Origin: Rhizoctonia solani | Taxonomy: Eukaryota; Basidiomycota; Agaricomycetes; Cantharellales; Ceratobasidiaceae | DNA length: 64,000 bases | Assembly (NCBI RefSeq): GCF_016906535.1 | Contig: NC_057373.1 | Location: forward strand, 2,356,001-2,420,000 | Direction: 5' to 3' | Shown here: one piece after another, positions 34,103-46,079 of the stretch | How positions within the stretch are numbered: the stretch's first letter is position 1 | Layout of the letters: the number at the start of each line of letters is the position of its first letter | Position numbers and translations under genes: made by a program | The notes under the pieces: model-generated | What the model saw: only the letters and a program-made list of their open reading frames with translations | Told to the model about the DNA's origin: nothing | The model's database searches: none

Positions 34103-36683
34103 TCCCATGAGCCATGGTCGAGAGGGGCACGGCCACACCCGTGACAGATGTGATGTGACACTAGCTTGTTGCAAATATGCCTTTTTCGTTTCTTTTTCGG
34201 GCAGTCAGATGACCCCCACTGGCTGGCTGAAATGACGGTATTACGCGCGACTATTGCCGCCCATCCCAGCTCCACCGTGCAATGAGTCCTCCTCATCGCT
34301 CGTCGGGCTCGTGTATGAGCGTGACAATCGCCTTTGGCCGACTTGCGTCATTTAAGCCGCCACACCGCGAAATCTCCGCTCCTGCGAACGTCCTTCCTAT
34401 CCCACTGCTATCCCCCACACCACTCTTCGGATCGAAGTCCGCTTGGGGATACCGCTACCCAGATACTGTGCTGTTACAATTCTATACCGGCACGATACCA
34501 GCGGTTCTTAGCAACGTTATGATCTATCTATAGCTCACACACTCAGACCAACTTCGTCGCGAAGGTGCTGCGCCATGTTGTGATTAAATAGCAAGAAGTA
34601 ATCCGGACCATCTGTGTCGTGTGCCTCGTATGCCCGATTCATCCTTGTTGCAGTGCAGTCCGGGACTAAATCCCCACGGTGCCAAGTAGCACAAGTCTAT
34701 TCCAAAAATTTGGACGGCTTACCCGATCACACATGGCTGTGATCCCACAATCCCCAACCCGACAAACGAGTCTATACTTCAAAAACTCGAGCGATTGTCT
34801 TTTTCGGGCGTGTGTGTGTGTGACACTGTGACTCGAGGGCACCGGGGGCACACGACCTCTTCCGGCTCGAGAACATCTGAACGTCGCACCCGGGCGCGAG
34901 CGGATTGTCTATATGCACCAAAAACGATGAGTAATAGAATATGTGCTGGAGCAGGAACGGCCGCTTACGCCGGCTACGATGTTCCAAAATAGGTAATTAA
35001 ATATCGTATTCCACCCCCACCGCCTCCACAGTCCCCCTTCTCTTCCCATGCTCCCCCGCCTTCGTCGACCAACACGGCGCTCAACACCGAGGCCGTGCGC
35101 CCTAGCCGAGTCCGCCCGAGCTCGGAAGTGCTCGGAAAAACCCATCTGCCAAATAACTGCGACCTTGGGTCTAGGTCATGAGGTACCTCCCAAGACCATC
35201 AATGACTTTTCATTTCATATTGAATTCGTTAGGCACAATCTCAATGTTCACTATACATGTCTAGTTTGTGCGCCCTGGGCTCATATCCCGACAAGCGTCG
35301 AACAGCGCACTTGTTTCACCGAGATGCGGTCGCCGCTAGAAAGTAAAGGTTAATCCTTCAGTATGGTTACGCGACTTGGCTCGAAGCCGCAGAATATTTG
35401 TTTGAAACGTATGTTCGCAAGGTCCGGCCTGTCGCATACATGGCACCCTACTTCGTGCCAAGACCACCCTAGTTATCCAAAATGGTAACTACATCACAGG
35501 ATTGTACGTTACTCTTACCATCGATATCCTGAGCGGTAGGCTCCACCAAAGAGTGACTACATGCGTGACACCTTGTTTTTGAATTCTAACCGACATTAGG
35601 CTCTCAAGCATCCGCACTGCCGCGCCCAGAGTATCGTAAAAATAGATCAACGGAGATAAAGGTAAATGTATTCTAGCCCAGCCATTCACTTTCCGCCTCG
35701 TTCTGACTACGCAACGCGCTTCTCCCGCAAGTCGAAGAATAGATCGAAGCCTCTCGGATTTTCATAAATATGCCTTCGGTGGCGAATGTCAGTATGGCGA
35801 TTCGTCAGCTATGAATAGGTCACGTATCCCGCCGATCCGCACATCACAGCCGAGTTGGAAGGGTTACTCATAGGCGGAAGATACACCTATGCATATGGCG
35901 CATTCGCTTTATGGGCTCATTCGTTCGGCGGCCGCTACGTACGCACCACTCTTGTAGTAGTCGTAATGACGATTGTAATGGATCGCTAGTCGAGCCTCGG
36001 CGCACCACTTGCGATTTGCGCTTGTATAATAGGCACTGTCCTACCTCATGATCTGTATGTTGCCGGGGATACGCGGGTAGGGCGCTTGCGCGAGGACAGG
36101 AAGATTCATGACGTCTTTCTTCACCGTTAATTACATGACCGTGGTTCTGTGACGAATTATTCAACGTCGACACACGTCGAGAGGCGGTGCGCTTCCCGCG
36201 ATGGTGTGCGCAATCGTATACACAGCATGTCATTTTCCATCGATCCACGTGTAATATATAAAAATTAGATGATTTTATTACCACCTAAAAATCTAACATT
36301 CTAGTAACATTGAGATTTCCCACAATGTCAATCAACAACCCGCGTAGAGCCGAACGGATTCATGTTGTGAGAGACAATAGCGTGGAAAACGTATGGTCAC
36401 ATCGGAGAGGACTGTGCTTCCACCATCGTTCGTATCTTATAGTATGCATCGAGGGCGCCTACGCAAACGGACATGCCTAAAAGTGCGAGTCTCATGAGCT
36501 TTTTGATCTAATTAATCAACGGATCACGATCAAAGGTCTAGACCACCACGTGATTAAGCTTGCGTCGTGAGGTCATAGCGAGTCATTGCCATCATTGAAA
36601 ATGTTCTTCTTATACTCCTTAGCCACATCCAAGACGACACACCAGACCCACCACCTCGCCTCGCTGTCTTATTCTCGGAAATA
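34103..36683. other. Gene-poor region, about 2.6 kb
   Basis: The longest stretch without a supported gene. Open frames are short and carry no domain; the largest is 138 codons at 35868-36284 on the minus strand. There are a few short GT repeats near 34810-34820. I see no terminal repeats, transposase or reverse-transcriptase motifs, and no tRNA. The right end carries the promoter of the HAM1-like gene. Confidence 0.5.
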
Positions 36684-39573
36684 ATGGGAAGCTGCTCGTC
36701 ATGCTGTGGCGGTGGTCGCCGACCTCAAAAAGGCGAACGTGAACCGCTGCTGCCAAAGGTTACCGAGTATGTCCCACCTAAGTCGGTGTGGGACAAATCG
36801 GCAGATGCTTTAGGCGCGCTCGCTGCCGGGAAAATGCCAACCCAGCGCCAATTGGACTCTGCGTTGAGTGCACTGCTGTCTTCTGATTTGCTCAAAGTTA
36901 GCAATACAGCGAGTGGTGCTCTCAGTGCCCATGGGCGAGCGTTGGTATTGGACATTCGCAAGATCGTGGAAGCAATCGCTAGAATTGGGCTTGAGAAGAA
37001 CTGTGAGTAGCCCAGTGTGTTGGGATAATAGAAAGAACTTACCCAAAATCATTGTAAAAGCCGATGATCTCATACAAGATATCATATGGCAATATCGTTT
37101 GATGAGCTCGGCACCGATCCAAGTCGATGCCAACTGGCACAATCAAAGCAAACTAGATATCAATCTGAACGGTGCGGGTACGTACAGTCCCCTCTTCGCA
37201 TCACCCTCAATCTTCACTAATACTAATTAAAGCCGGCCACCTTGGCGAAATCCCCACAATCGATCAGTCCGAGCTGACGGATGACTCGCTCGCCTTCGCT
37301 GCCTCGCTTCGCACGCTCCTGTCACTTGTTCTGACCTCGTCTGGATTTCGACTTCTCATATCTGATATTCTTATCACAACGAGGCAGATGTTGGCTGACA
37401 CTGCGTCTGATGTAGCTGCAGTTGCAGCTTATGTTGAAACTCGGGCTGAAAACATTGAGCAGACTATTCGGCCCGGTGAAGGTGAAGGCGACAGAGAAAT
37501 AACGGTGGAAGATGCTGCGAAGCAGGTCGAAAAGATTGACGATGCTGTTAAGGAAGACCTTGAAAAGGCTCGAAAGGAGGCAGAGCTGAAAAAACACGTC
37601 ATCGAGGAAAGGCTCTCCGAGGAATCACCGGACAGGATTAAACAGACCATCATGGAAAGAGTTGAAGCTGTGCGTTATTCGCTTGATTGACACATCGGGC
37701 CGATTAACATGTTGATTCATTTCCTAGATTGTCCAACAAGCTCAAAACGATCCGGCCTACAGGTCAGCGCTGCGGACGATCGTTGTTATTTCTGAAAAGT
37801 ACGCAAATGTTGCTGCGCAGGACCGCCAGTTCTACTGTTGCCGCCGCCCAATCCGCAGTCGCGGACTCAACGGTCGAGCCATCGGCATCTGTGGATCCGG
37901 TCATCGAGAGCGACCCGCACTTGAAGAAACTTCTGCAGGATGCTTGCACCTTGCTCGAACGCTTCGCAGGTGGTTACAGTCTTTCTCCAATGGTCAATTC
38001 AATGAAGCAATTCCTCCACCATCTTTCCATTGACGAAACGAGCGGAGTTTCGGACCTTCTTCGTGATGCTAGGAAATGGCTGAACAAGGCACTTGAGACC
38101 CCAGGCTGGTTGACTACGCACGATGCACGTAAGGAGTTGGATCAACTCTACGATCGCACCAAGGGGATCCTCGATAGCACACCTCCCTGGCGTGCAGATC
38201 TCCAACGTACATCGGCGGAAGCGAGTGAACTATCCGATCATCTGAAACGAGACGCTGCGACACAACAACTGCTCGGGGCCTTTGACGCTCTGGGTACACA
38301 TACGCGTGCATTTGGAGCACAGTCAGTTCGTAGCATAGGATTGCGACAGATGCGTGCAGAGCTTTGGAGGGACGCTATAGGGTGGCTCCTTCCTCGCATC
38401 TTAGCCATACTCAAAGCGGTGCCTTTGCCTCGGGTAGAACTCAAAAGCGACGCGCTGGACGCTGTTGTGGACGACGTTACTTTCAGGGCACCATCCTTCA
38501 TGCCTGACCACGTGCGGGTCGAAAACTGGAGTGAGGTGAGAGTTAGGGGGAGTGATGCCGCGGCTGAGGACAATAACGGAGGGGGGAGAGATTGGGTTGT
38601 TGAAGGAGATAGCATGGTACGGCTCCATATCGATGGGTTGCGAATCACTGCGAACGATATTGCTTATTTTTTCCATCTCAAAACCGCACTACTGGGTTAC
38701 CGCGATAACGGGCTGCTCAGTGTTGATGTTGGTCACGAGTCCGCTGTGGGGCAAGGAGTGAATTTAGACGTGGCGCTCGAGACCGACCTTGATCCCTCTG
38801 CACATGCCGCCATCGTTCCCGAGTCAGATGATCCGCCCCCTTCATTCTTCCGAGTCAAATCAGCGACCGTTGACGTCCCTGGTCTTGATTTCACACTGTC
38901 TCGCACTCACCACTGGATATTGAATGCCTTGATCCAGCCTTTCCTTGGGCCCATCGTGCGTACTGGCATGCGTATGGCGCTTTCCCAATCGGTCAAGGGG
39001 GGCTTGCAAGCACTGGATCGAAAGTTAGGCGAGGTGTATGCGCAGGCCAAGGCCAACTCCTCGAGCTCACAGGAGCATAGGAATAGTAACGAAGCCGAAC
39101 CTGGATTTTGGGACTGGTGGAATGCACTTCTAAAGGGCCAGGGCACAACATTCCATGAAGACTCTGACGAAGAGGGATCAATCGACGAAGACGGGCAACT
39201 CGAGCCACAAACCGAAACACAAGTGACAATGAAGGGTGTAATTAGGACAACCCATCAACCCGCGACGGATACACAAGCCGAATCCGAAACAGTTCTAGCC
39301 GTTGGGGTAGGTGAACAGATATTACCCGGACTTGGCGGCCCCGAGAACGGAAGCAACGTGCCGGAGATTGCAGAGAGAGCTAGGGATGCTATTGATGACG
39401 TACAGAATATTGCCGAGGATGCGACTAACCGTGTGGCAGAAGTAGAGAATGACGCCAGAGCCGCCGCAGGGGATGCAAGGGATAAAGCTGCCAGGGCGGC
39501 AGAACGGATGGAAGAGAGGCGTGACGCGGAGCGGCGCAGGAAGGGGTGGAAGACCAAGGCTTTCGATCTCTGA
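36684..39573 (+). CDS. HAM1-like (DUF4449-type) membrane-anchored lipid-binding protein
   Basis: Exons 36684..37002, 37061..37177 and 37233..37669, then 37728 onward to the stop at 39573, give about 898 residues. The fungal HAM1-like family has an N-terminal helical domain and a C-terminal TULIP/BPI-like lipid-binding domain. Matching text includes LAAGKMPTQRQLDSALSALL, ALVLDIRKIVEAIARIGLEKN, DPHLKKLLQDACTLLERFAGG, and, late in the protein, VKSATVDVPGLDFTLSRTHH with WILNALIQPFLGPIVR. The extreme N-terminus MGSCSSCCGGG has Gly2 and Ser6 of the N-myristoylation consensus and cysteines suited to palmitoylation. The C-terminus is an Ala/Arg/Glu-rich helix. The reading frame changes near 37799-37820: either a 22-nt intron or a one-base insertion must be invoked (see findings). 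Convergent with the Notchless gene. Confidence 0.8.
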
Positions 39574-39751
39574 ATGCTATCTGAATGATTCATGAGAAAA
39601 CATTTAATTTTTTTGTCACAGATTAATCGCTGTATATCTATCGTATTCAGCAACATGTACTATATGCGCAGATACTTGTAAACATGACTAGTTTTTCCAG
39701 CTATACGTGCTAATTGTCAATGATAACAGCAACTACGTTTAAGAAACCGAC

Positions 39752-41693
39752 TCACATTTTCACAACACAATCCTTCCCACCACTAACAATCTTATCCGCC
39801 ACGAAATCTACACAATAGACTTCATCTGTATGACCTGGCAAGTCTGTTCCTATCTTATTGGTCTTCAGGTTCCATATCTTTGCGGAGAAAAAAAGGTTTA
39901 ATGATTTGGGGTTTGACTAGAAGCATTCACTCACTTTGATGGTGCTGTCCTTACTAGCGCTCACCAACAATCTTGAATCCGCTGACCAGGTGAGTCGATA
40001 TACAGGGCCAACATGCCCCCTGAGAGTTGCTACGTATTTTCCCGTCCGGCCTTCCCAAAGCCGGACAGATGAGTCCCATGCCCCACTCGCAGCCCAGCGA
40101 CCATCGGGGCTAAATGCAACGTGGGCTATTTGTCTCTGGTGGCCAGTCAGCCGAGAAAGGGGTTTCACTTTTGTGGATGCTTCGTTGGATACAGGAGATG
40201 GATGCTGGCCGAACACAGACCAGAGAAATAGTGTATGATCGTCCGACCCAGATATCATGAGCTCTGGGGTATTGCTTGTAACGTCGTCGTAACGCTTATG
40301 AGCCCTAGATTTAGCTAAATGGAATAAACTTTCATGAGAAATTCGTTGTAAATAGATAGGTGAACCTTACTTTCTTCATCTGAGACTGATACTTTTCCGG
40401 TGTGGTCGTAAGGGCCAGTACGAAGGACAAAATCTGTGTTGAGCGCAAGAGTCGTTACCCAGTGTGCGTGGTCCTTCAGTGTGTGAAGCAGTCGGCCCTG
40501 CAAATTGATCAATATGTATGCACGCCCATGGGAGGTAAGGAATGACTTACACCGTTAGGGTCCCATACTTTCACCGTTCTATCGCTAGACGCAGTATATA
40601 GGGCCCCCTTTCCTGATCCACCTCCCCATCGAACGACATTCACACTCGCTGTGTGACCACCAATAGTGTACTCGAGACGTCGGTTTGTTGTATTCCAAAC
40701 ACGGACTGTACCATCCTTTGATGAAGATGCAAGCCGAGGGTTCGAGGGGTTACTAGAGAATCCGTGAGACTATTCAACAATGGTAAGGTCTAATCGCTCA
40801 CATATGTGCTGGCTCCCAAGAGAGCGATGTCACCCATTTGGAGTGTCCCTTGAGAGCATCTCCGATAGGTTTCCCAGTTTTAGGTTCCCACAACCGTACC
40901 TGTATCCCGACCATTGTTAACATCCGTTCTCCAATATAACGAACAGAACCTACCTGCCCATCATGACCGCCTGTGGCGAGCTTTCTCTCGGTAGGCTCCC
41001 ACTCTACACATAACACCCATCCTTTATGACCACTGAGGGTGTGCGACGGGGTTTCAGTGTCCAGATCCCAGAGTCGTGCGTTGTTATCTCCAGAACCAGT
41101 CGCCAACATTCTTCCAGTCGGAGAAAAGGCAGCACATAGAATAGCGGATGAGTGACCTGTCCGGATTATCCATGAACTTAGGTGTGAAAAAATAGCACAG
41201 ACTTGGTTTACAGACCTGATAGAGTAGATGAGCACCGGGTCGCAGGCCGTACACGAAATACGGCTTGAGGCGAGCAATAGACAGTAATGATGTCCTCAGG
41301 GGTGAATGTACTGGCTGGTCTTTGAAGCACATCAGTTTGGATAGAATTGGATATCAGTACTCGGATGGTGTTCTCAGAATCGTTTGGTATTGGTGCGTTG
41401 ACATAAAATGCGTATGGCGTTGGATCCTCATCCTACGTAGCGCCAATAAGAATAAGCAACAGTTTTGCATTTAAAGCATACCGTTGAAGTCAGCTTATTG
41501 ATCATCATCTCAAGACCATCTCGACCAAAGTCTGCGGGTATATTGACCGCCGGTGCGAGTGATTTGCCATCGTCTTCCGAGACAAATGAACTACAATATT
41601 AGGAGCTGGCTCTGACGGCTCTGGCTCGGGGGCAGGAATAGGGACACCGTTGTCTAGTTTCACTCTCTTGGGTGGAGGTAATCGTGTTGCCAT
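39752..41693 (-). CDS. Notchless / Rsa4, WD40 ribosome-assembly factor
   Basis: A multi-exon gene running from the ATG at 41693 to a TGA at 39752. Rsa4 binds the pre-60S particle; its N-terminal ubiquitin-like NLE domain is gripped by the MIDAS domain of the AAA+ motor Rea1/Midasin to release assembly factors. The N-terminal NLE domain (NIVVH..VSEDDGKSLAPAVN) is followed by VFRVRPATRCSSTLSGHSSA and then about eight WD40 blades. Each ends in WD/WE/WN-type dipeptides, for example NNARLWDLDTETPSHTLSGH and SSVRLWEGRTGKYVATLRGH. The C-terminal blade ends GGKDCVVKM, the normal end of the family. Within the first exon the frame breaks after NIVVH: one T appears to be missing at 41584-41586 (see findings). 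It shares a 199-bp divergent promoter region with ALG10. Confidence 0.9.
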
Positions 41694-41892
41694 TATTTCT
41701 AGTTGATAAGAACGGTGGTGTTATCCAGGTTGTACAAATTTAATTTCCAATTACTTCTTCAAGAAGTGGCGCCTGGTATTTCCAATTGACCCGAGCTCGT
41801 TCCAGCAGGGGCCCGCTTGCCTTTCTAACGACCTCCTAACTTTTGATTCAAACGAAAAAAGGCTCTCAGACATACCGAATCGCCCATATATT

Positions 41893-43740
41893 ATGAGTAT
41901 TCATCAAAACTCGCTTGCTTATGCAGCATATGCAGTGTTTAATGTTATGGTCGCAAAAGAAGTGAATGATTTAGTTCAGGAGCCTTACATGGTCAGTCAT
42001 GCAAAACATAAGTCATGAGCTATACTACACATCATAGTAGGACGAGCCCTTCCATATACCGCAGGCTCAGGCGTATTGCAGAGGTGAGTGGGACTATTGG
42101 GACCCCAAACTAACAACCCCGCCTGGCCTGTGAGTATCCCCTTGAATTGCTGCCACGTAACTAAATAACTCCTGAAATAGATATGTTCTTTCTGTGATCC
42201 TCAAGAGGATATTCTTGTTCAAGTGCACAGTCCCTGTCCTGAGAATGAACAGCTTGCTCCTGAACCTAATGCTGCCACCGCTTATCTCTCATTGTCTGGC
42301 ACTCTACCGTTCCGACCGACCGCCCCGATCACTACTACAGCCAAGTATTGAATCAATCACAATCTCCGCGTTCCCCATTGCTTGGTTCTTCTCTTTCCTC
42401 TACTACACGGAACTTGGTAGTGTCTTTTTTGTATTGGCAACAATGCTGACCGCCGGAAGAGGTGCTCACGGCTGGGCATCGCTGGTAAGCACAGTGAGTC
42501 TAAAACATTATTTGAGGCACTCAATACTACTTCCGATCAGATGGGCGCCATCAGTTGCACTTTCCGTCAGACTAATATAGTTTGGGTCGCATATGCCGCC
42601 GCCTTTGGTATTCTTCAAGAAATGAGGCGAAAACGCATACGTTCGCAAGTATCGAAACATTCTACCGGGCCCACTCTCTACGACCCGATGGCGCTTGATG
42701 CCTCGTTGTGTATGTATACCCATTTGTGAACAGAATGCTTGGTACACAGCTAATATGGCTCAGCCGATATACCCAAAATCCTGTCTAGTATTCCTGCAAT
42801 ATTACCTTGGCTCGTGAAGACTGCCTGGCCTTACGTTGTGCCCGTCGTAGGCTTTGCTTCCTTTGTTTTCTGGAATGGAGGAATTGTTCTAGGTCGGTAA
42901 ACCTGCCGCGGCCTCGTTAGCTGAGCTCCCGTACTGAACCGAACTATAGGGGATAAATCAAATCACGTACCTACCCTTCATATACCCCAATTATTCTATT
43001 TCGTAGCATTCGCCTCCCTGTTTGGGCTCCCTGTACTAGCATCAACGGAGACCGGAATTATATCTCTTGCCGGAGATGTTACGCGACGTATGATCGGAGG
43101 ACCAAGGTCACAGGAACCCAATTCAACGTTTTAGAGTTGAAGGCTGATTTGGTTCTTCTCGCGTCCTGTAGCCGATTTATCATCAGCGTTGCCTTAACTG
43201 GACTCATTATGATATCTGTTCATTGGTTCACGTAGGAGCGATATCCTGTTGATTAACTTTATTACACAAAGTCTAATGGGACCACGCTACTACACAGGAT
43301 CCAGCACCCGTTCCTATTGGCAGATAATCGTCACTACACGTTCTATATCTGGCGCAGAGTCTATCTGGCTCATTGGACGGTGCCTTACTTATTGGCCCCT
43401 CTCTATCTGACATGCGCGTGGGCATGGTTTATTCGAATCGGTAGAGCCTCCTTCTATTGTGTCGGTCCGTGTTGCTGAGTTCGATCTATGCACCCTAGGC
43501 AAACACCAAACTTTGCTTCAGACACTATTGCTCCCCGTCTGCCTGCTCCCCACGCTGCTCCCAACGCCGCTCATCGAGCCACGGTATTTTCTCATTCCTT
43601 ACATATTACTTCGTTTGCAGGCGCGTATTCCCAATGGGGCTGTGATATCTGAAGCAGTTTGGTATGGTTTCATCAACTGGGCAACCATGTTTGTGTTTCT
43701 GTACATGGAACGGGAGAACGTCGGCCGGTTTATGTGGTGA
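41893..43740 (+). CDS. ALG10: Dol-P-Glc:Glc2Man9GlcNAc2-PP-Dol alpha-1,2-glucosyltransferase (Alg10/Die2)
   Basis: Nine exons, join(41893..41991,42041..42129,42181..42484,42541..42709,42764..42892,42950..43106,43172..43231,43298..43440,43499..43740), give 463 residues. Alg10 adds the third and last glucose to the lipid-linked oligosaccharide in the ER lumen, the mark recognised by oligosaccharyltransferase. Diagnostic motifs are [17 protein letters not shown] near the N-terminus, [62 protein letters not shown], and [17 protein letters not shown] at the C-terminus. Many hydrophobic helices match the multi-span topology. The sixth intron has a weak GTCACA donor, but the frame on both sides is conserved. 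The gene is divergent from Notchless. Confidence 0.93.
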
Positions 43741-44669
43741 TTCGTTTCAGACATTCCTCTAACACATATGTAAATTGAGTGTAGTCATCGCGCGCAAGTC
43801 AGCGCGACAATTTACTTGAGCCACAAAAATAATGATATTTTGTAATTTCAAGCCACGCGTTACGCCCGTTGTGGCGTTTGCACAGCCGCGATTTGACTCG
43901 CAACTTCGCTCGCTTGACCAACAAAAGGAGCGGTAAATAAGAACTAATCCCGGAATGGGTCATCAACAGCTACTAGATTTGTAAATTATGTCAGTGGCTC
44001 ATATGTCGTAGGCTCATGCTAAGCAGCTTAGACCGGATGGCGTCCCCCTTGGGGCGTAATCGAAATAGACAATAACATGGAAGAAGGTTGAGGGCAGGGG
44101 TGGTCTTCCGGCATCTGAACCCGGTAACCCTATTGTCAGCATCACGCTTGTTCCAAACTGATCCACTTCATCCGAAAAGTCTAATTCATCTAGCCACGGC
44201 TCCCCGGATCGTCTGCCAATCTCAGTGCCGCAGGCATGGGGAACAGCTCAGGAGAATACCGGCTTGCTAATTGACTGTCACAAAGTCATCGGTGGGGTTC
44301 AGGGGTCAGCCGGGCGGAATGAGTGTTCGGTAAGACGGAATCGGAGAAACACTTGGGCTGCTCAGTAGCTGCGGGGATAGCTCACGCAAAAGCGGGCAAA
44401 GTGCGGTTAGCGCTGTTTCATGGCCGAACACAGGACAATACTGTAGTGGTCCCTTGTAATTGGGGCGATTTGGGAGATCGGTCTCCGATCTTTGGAAATA
44501 TACTCGTGGCCAATATGCCTTGACCTTCGTTTGGCTTGTATATAAGGCCATGGTGTTTCCCCAGTCGACTCATTAACATTCTCTCAACACAACCTAAAAC
44601 AACCAGTACTCGATCCCCTCACACTTCTACTTCTACACCTTCTCCTACTCCTAGTACCACATCTACAAC
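43741..44669. other. Intergenic region upstream of the terpene synthase
   Basis: About 0.93 kb. The last 150 bp contain a TATA box and the CT/ACA-rich 5' leader of the terpene synthase. The rest carries only short, featureless open frames. Confidence 0.5.
44539..44546 (+). promoter_or_regulatory. TATA box of the sesquiterpene synthase gene
   Basis: TATATAAG, 124 bp upstream of the start codon at 44670, followed by an ACA- and CT-rich leader typical of strongly transcribed fungal genes. Confidence 0.6.
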
Positions 44670-46079
44670 ATGCCTGGATTCCCTAAACTCGCTCTCATCG
44701 ACCGCTCCGCTTTCCCCTCCCAAATTCGCATGCCCGATATCTCTGGATATACCGGTGAAGTATTTGCACTCAAGGTTAATCCTCACTGGCACGAAGCCGA
44801 GGCGAGCTCGTATGCATGGTTCGACAGCTACGGTACGTGTTTTCAGTCAGACCGTCGCTTACTAGAAGTACTCATCTCTCATCAAATTGTAGGGGTTCAC
44901 TCTGGTGCCAAGCGACAAGAGTTCTTCGACACCGGCTTTGGTCTCATGGCCTCAATGGCATACCCAGATGCCGACCTTGAGCACCTTCGCCCGTCTATGG
45001 ACTTTATCCTTTGGTTGTTTGCTGTAAGCAGTATTCTGAGCTGAGAAAAGTGGGTATATGCTAATGTTTAGGAACAGTTCGATGATATGACAGACGAGGG
45101 CGGGCTTCGCGACAGTGTTGAGCGTGTCAAGCAAGCCGTCGACGTGACGATGAGCGTTCTCCGCAACCCAGAAGGACCCCAGCCCAAGTTCAAGATCGCT
45201 GCGACTCTTCAAAGGTCAGTACTTCGATCTCAATCGTTATTCATTCGGCTGATTGTGTGTATAGCTTCTTCAACCGCATGCGAGCAAACGCGACCCCAGC
45301 AACCATTCAGCGCTTTGTTGACTCCTCAGATCTTTACACTCAAGCTATTCTCCAGCAGACCGTCAACCGATCTGCTGATGAGGTCCCGACCGTCGAAGAA
45401 TTCATTCAGTTACGCCGCGATACATCTGCTGTGAAAATGGTATTCGGTACGTTTTTCAGGATTCCCCTAGACATAGGCGAGTCCTTACGCAAAATACGTA
45501 GCCGTGCTCGAGTACTCTCTTGGTCTCGACCTTCCGGATGAAGTACACGACGACCCTATCGTGGCTGAGCTTGCTCTTGCCGGAAACGACATCCTGACTT
45601 GGGCCAATGACGTTTATTCTTTCCCAGTGAGTCAATATAATTCTGAGTCTTCTGACTATCATATTAATACACCAATTCGTTCAGATTGAACAGGCACGTG
45701 GCGATACTCAAAACCTCGTTTTCATTACCATGTGGGATAAGAAACTCGACCTCGAGGGTGCGATGGATTACGTCGACCAACTTACAAGGAAACGTGTCCA
45801 GGAATACGTGGAGGCCAAGGCAAAGTTGCGCTCATTTGGCCCAGAGCTCGACGAAAAGGTTGCTCTGTACATTCAGGGTATTGAATACTGGGTGCAAGGT
45901 GCCATTGATTGGACCTTCATGACAACTCGTGAGTATCTATTCGACTACGACTACCCCAACACGTGCTAACTGCAATACTAGGTTACTTTGGTGAAGACGC
46001 TGAGAAGGTCAGAGAGACAGGGATCGTAGACATTATGGCTCCGATCGCGCCTGCCGCTCCTCTCTACGTAGAGGCATGA
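44670..46079 (+). CDS. Class I sesquiterpene synthase (basidiomycete type)
   Basis: Seven exons, join(44670..44832,44893..45023,45072..45214,45265..45446,45502..45626,45685..45928,45982..46079), give 361 residues, the usual length. Class I terpene cyclases ionise farnesyl diphosphate with Mg2+ and steer the carbocation to a cyclic product. The first metal motif is EQFDDMTDE (DDxxD form), the second NDVYSFPIE (NDxxSxxxE form), and the diphosphate sensor pair RY occurs in TTRYFGE near the C-terminus. There is no targeting peptide, as expected for a cytosolic enzyme. Product and clade cannot be told by eye. No cytochrome P450, transferase or transporter that would form a classical terpene cluster is adjacent; the next genes are a mitochondrial subunit and a magnesium transporter. 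Confidence 0.95.

Noticed and set aside
34810..34822. Short GT dinucleotide repeat as a microsatellite
   Set aside because: Only about six units; too short to be worth annotating.
35868..36284. 138-codon open frame on the minus strand in the large gap
   Set aside because: The protein is His/Arg/Cys-rich without any domain, shows no splice or TATA context, and looks like a chance frame.
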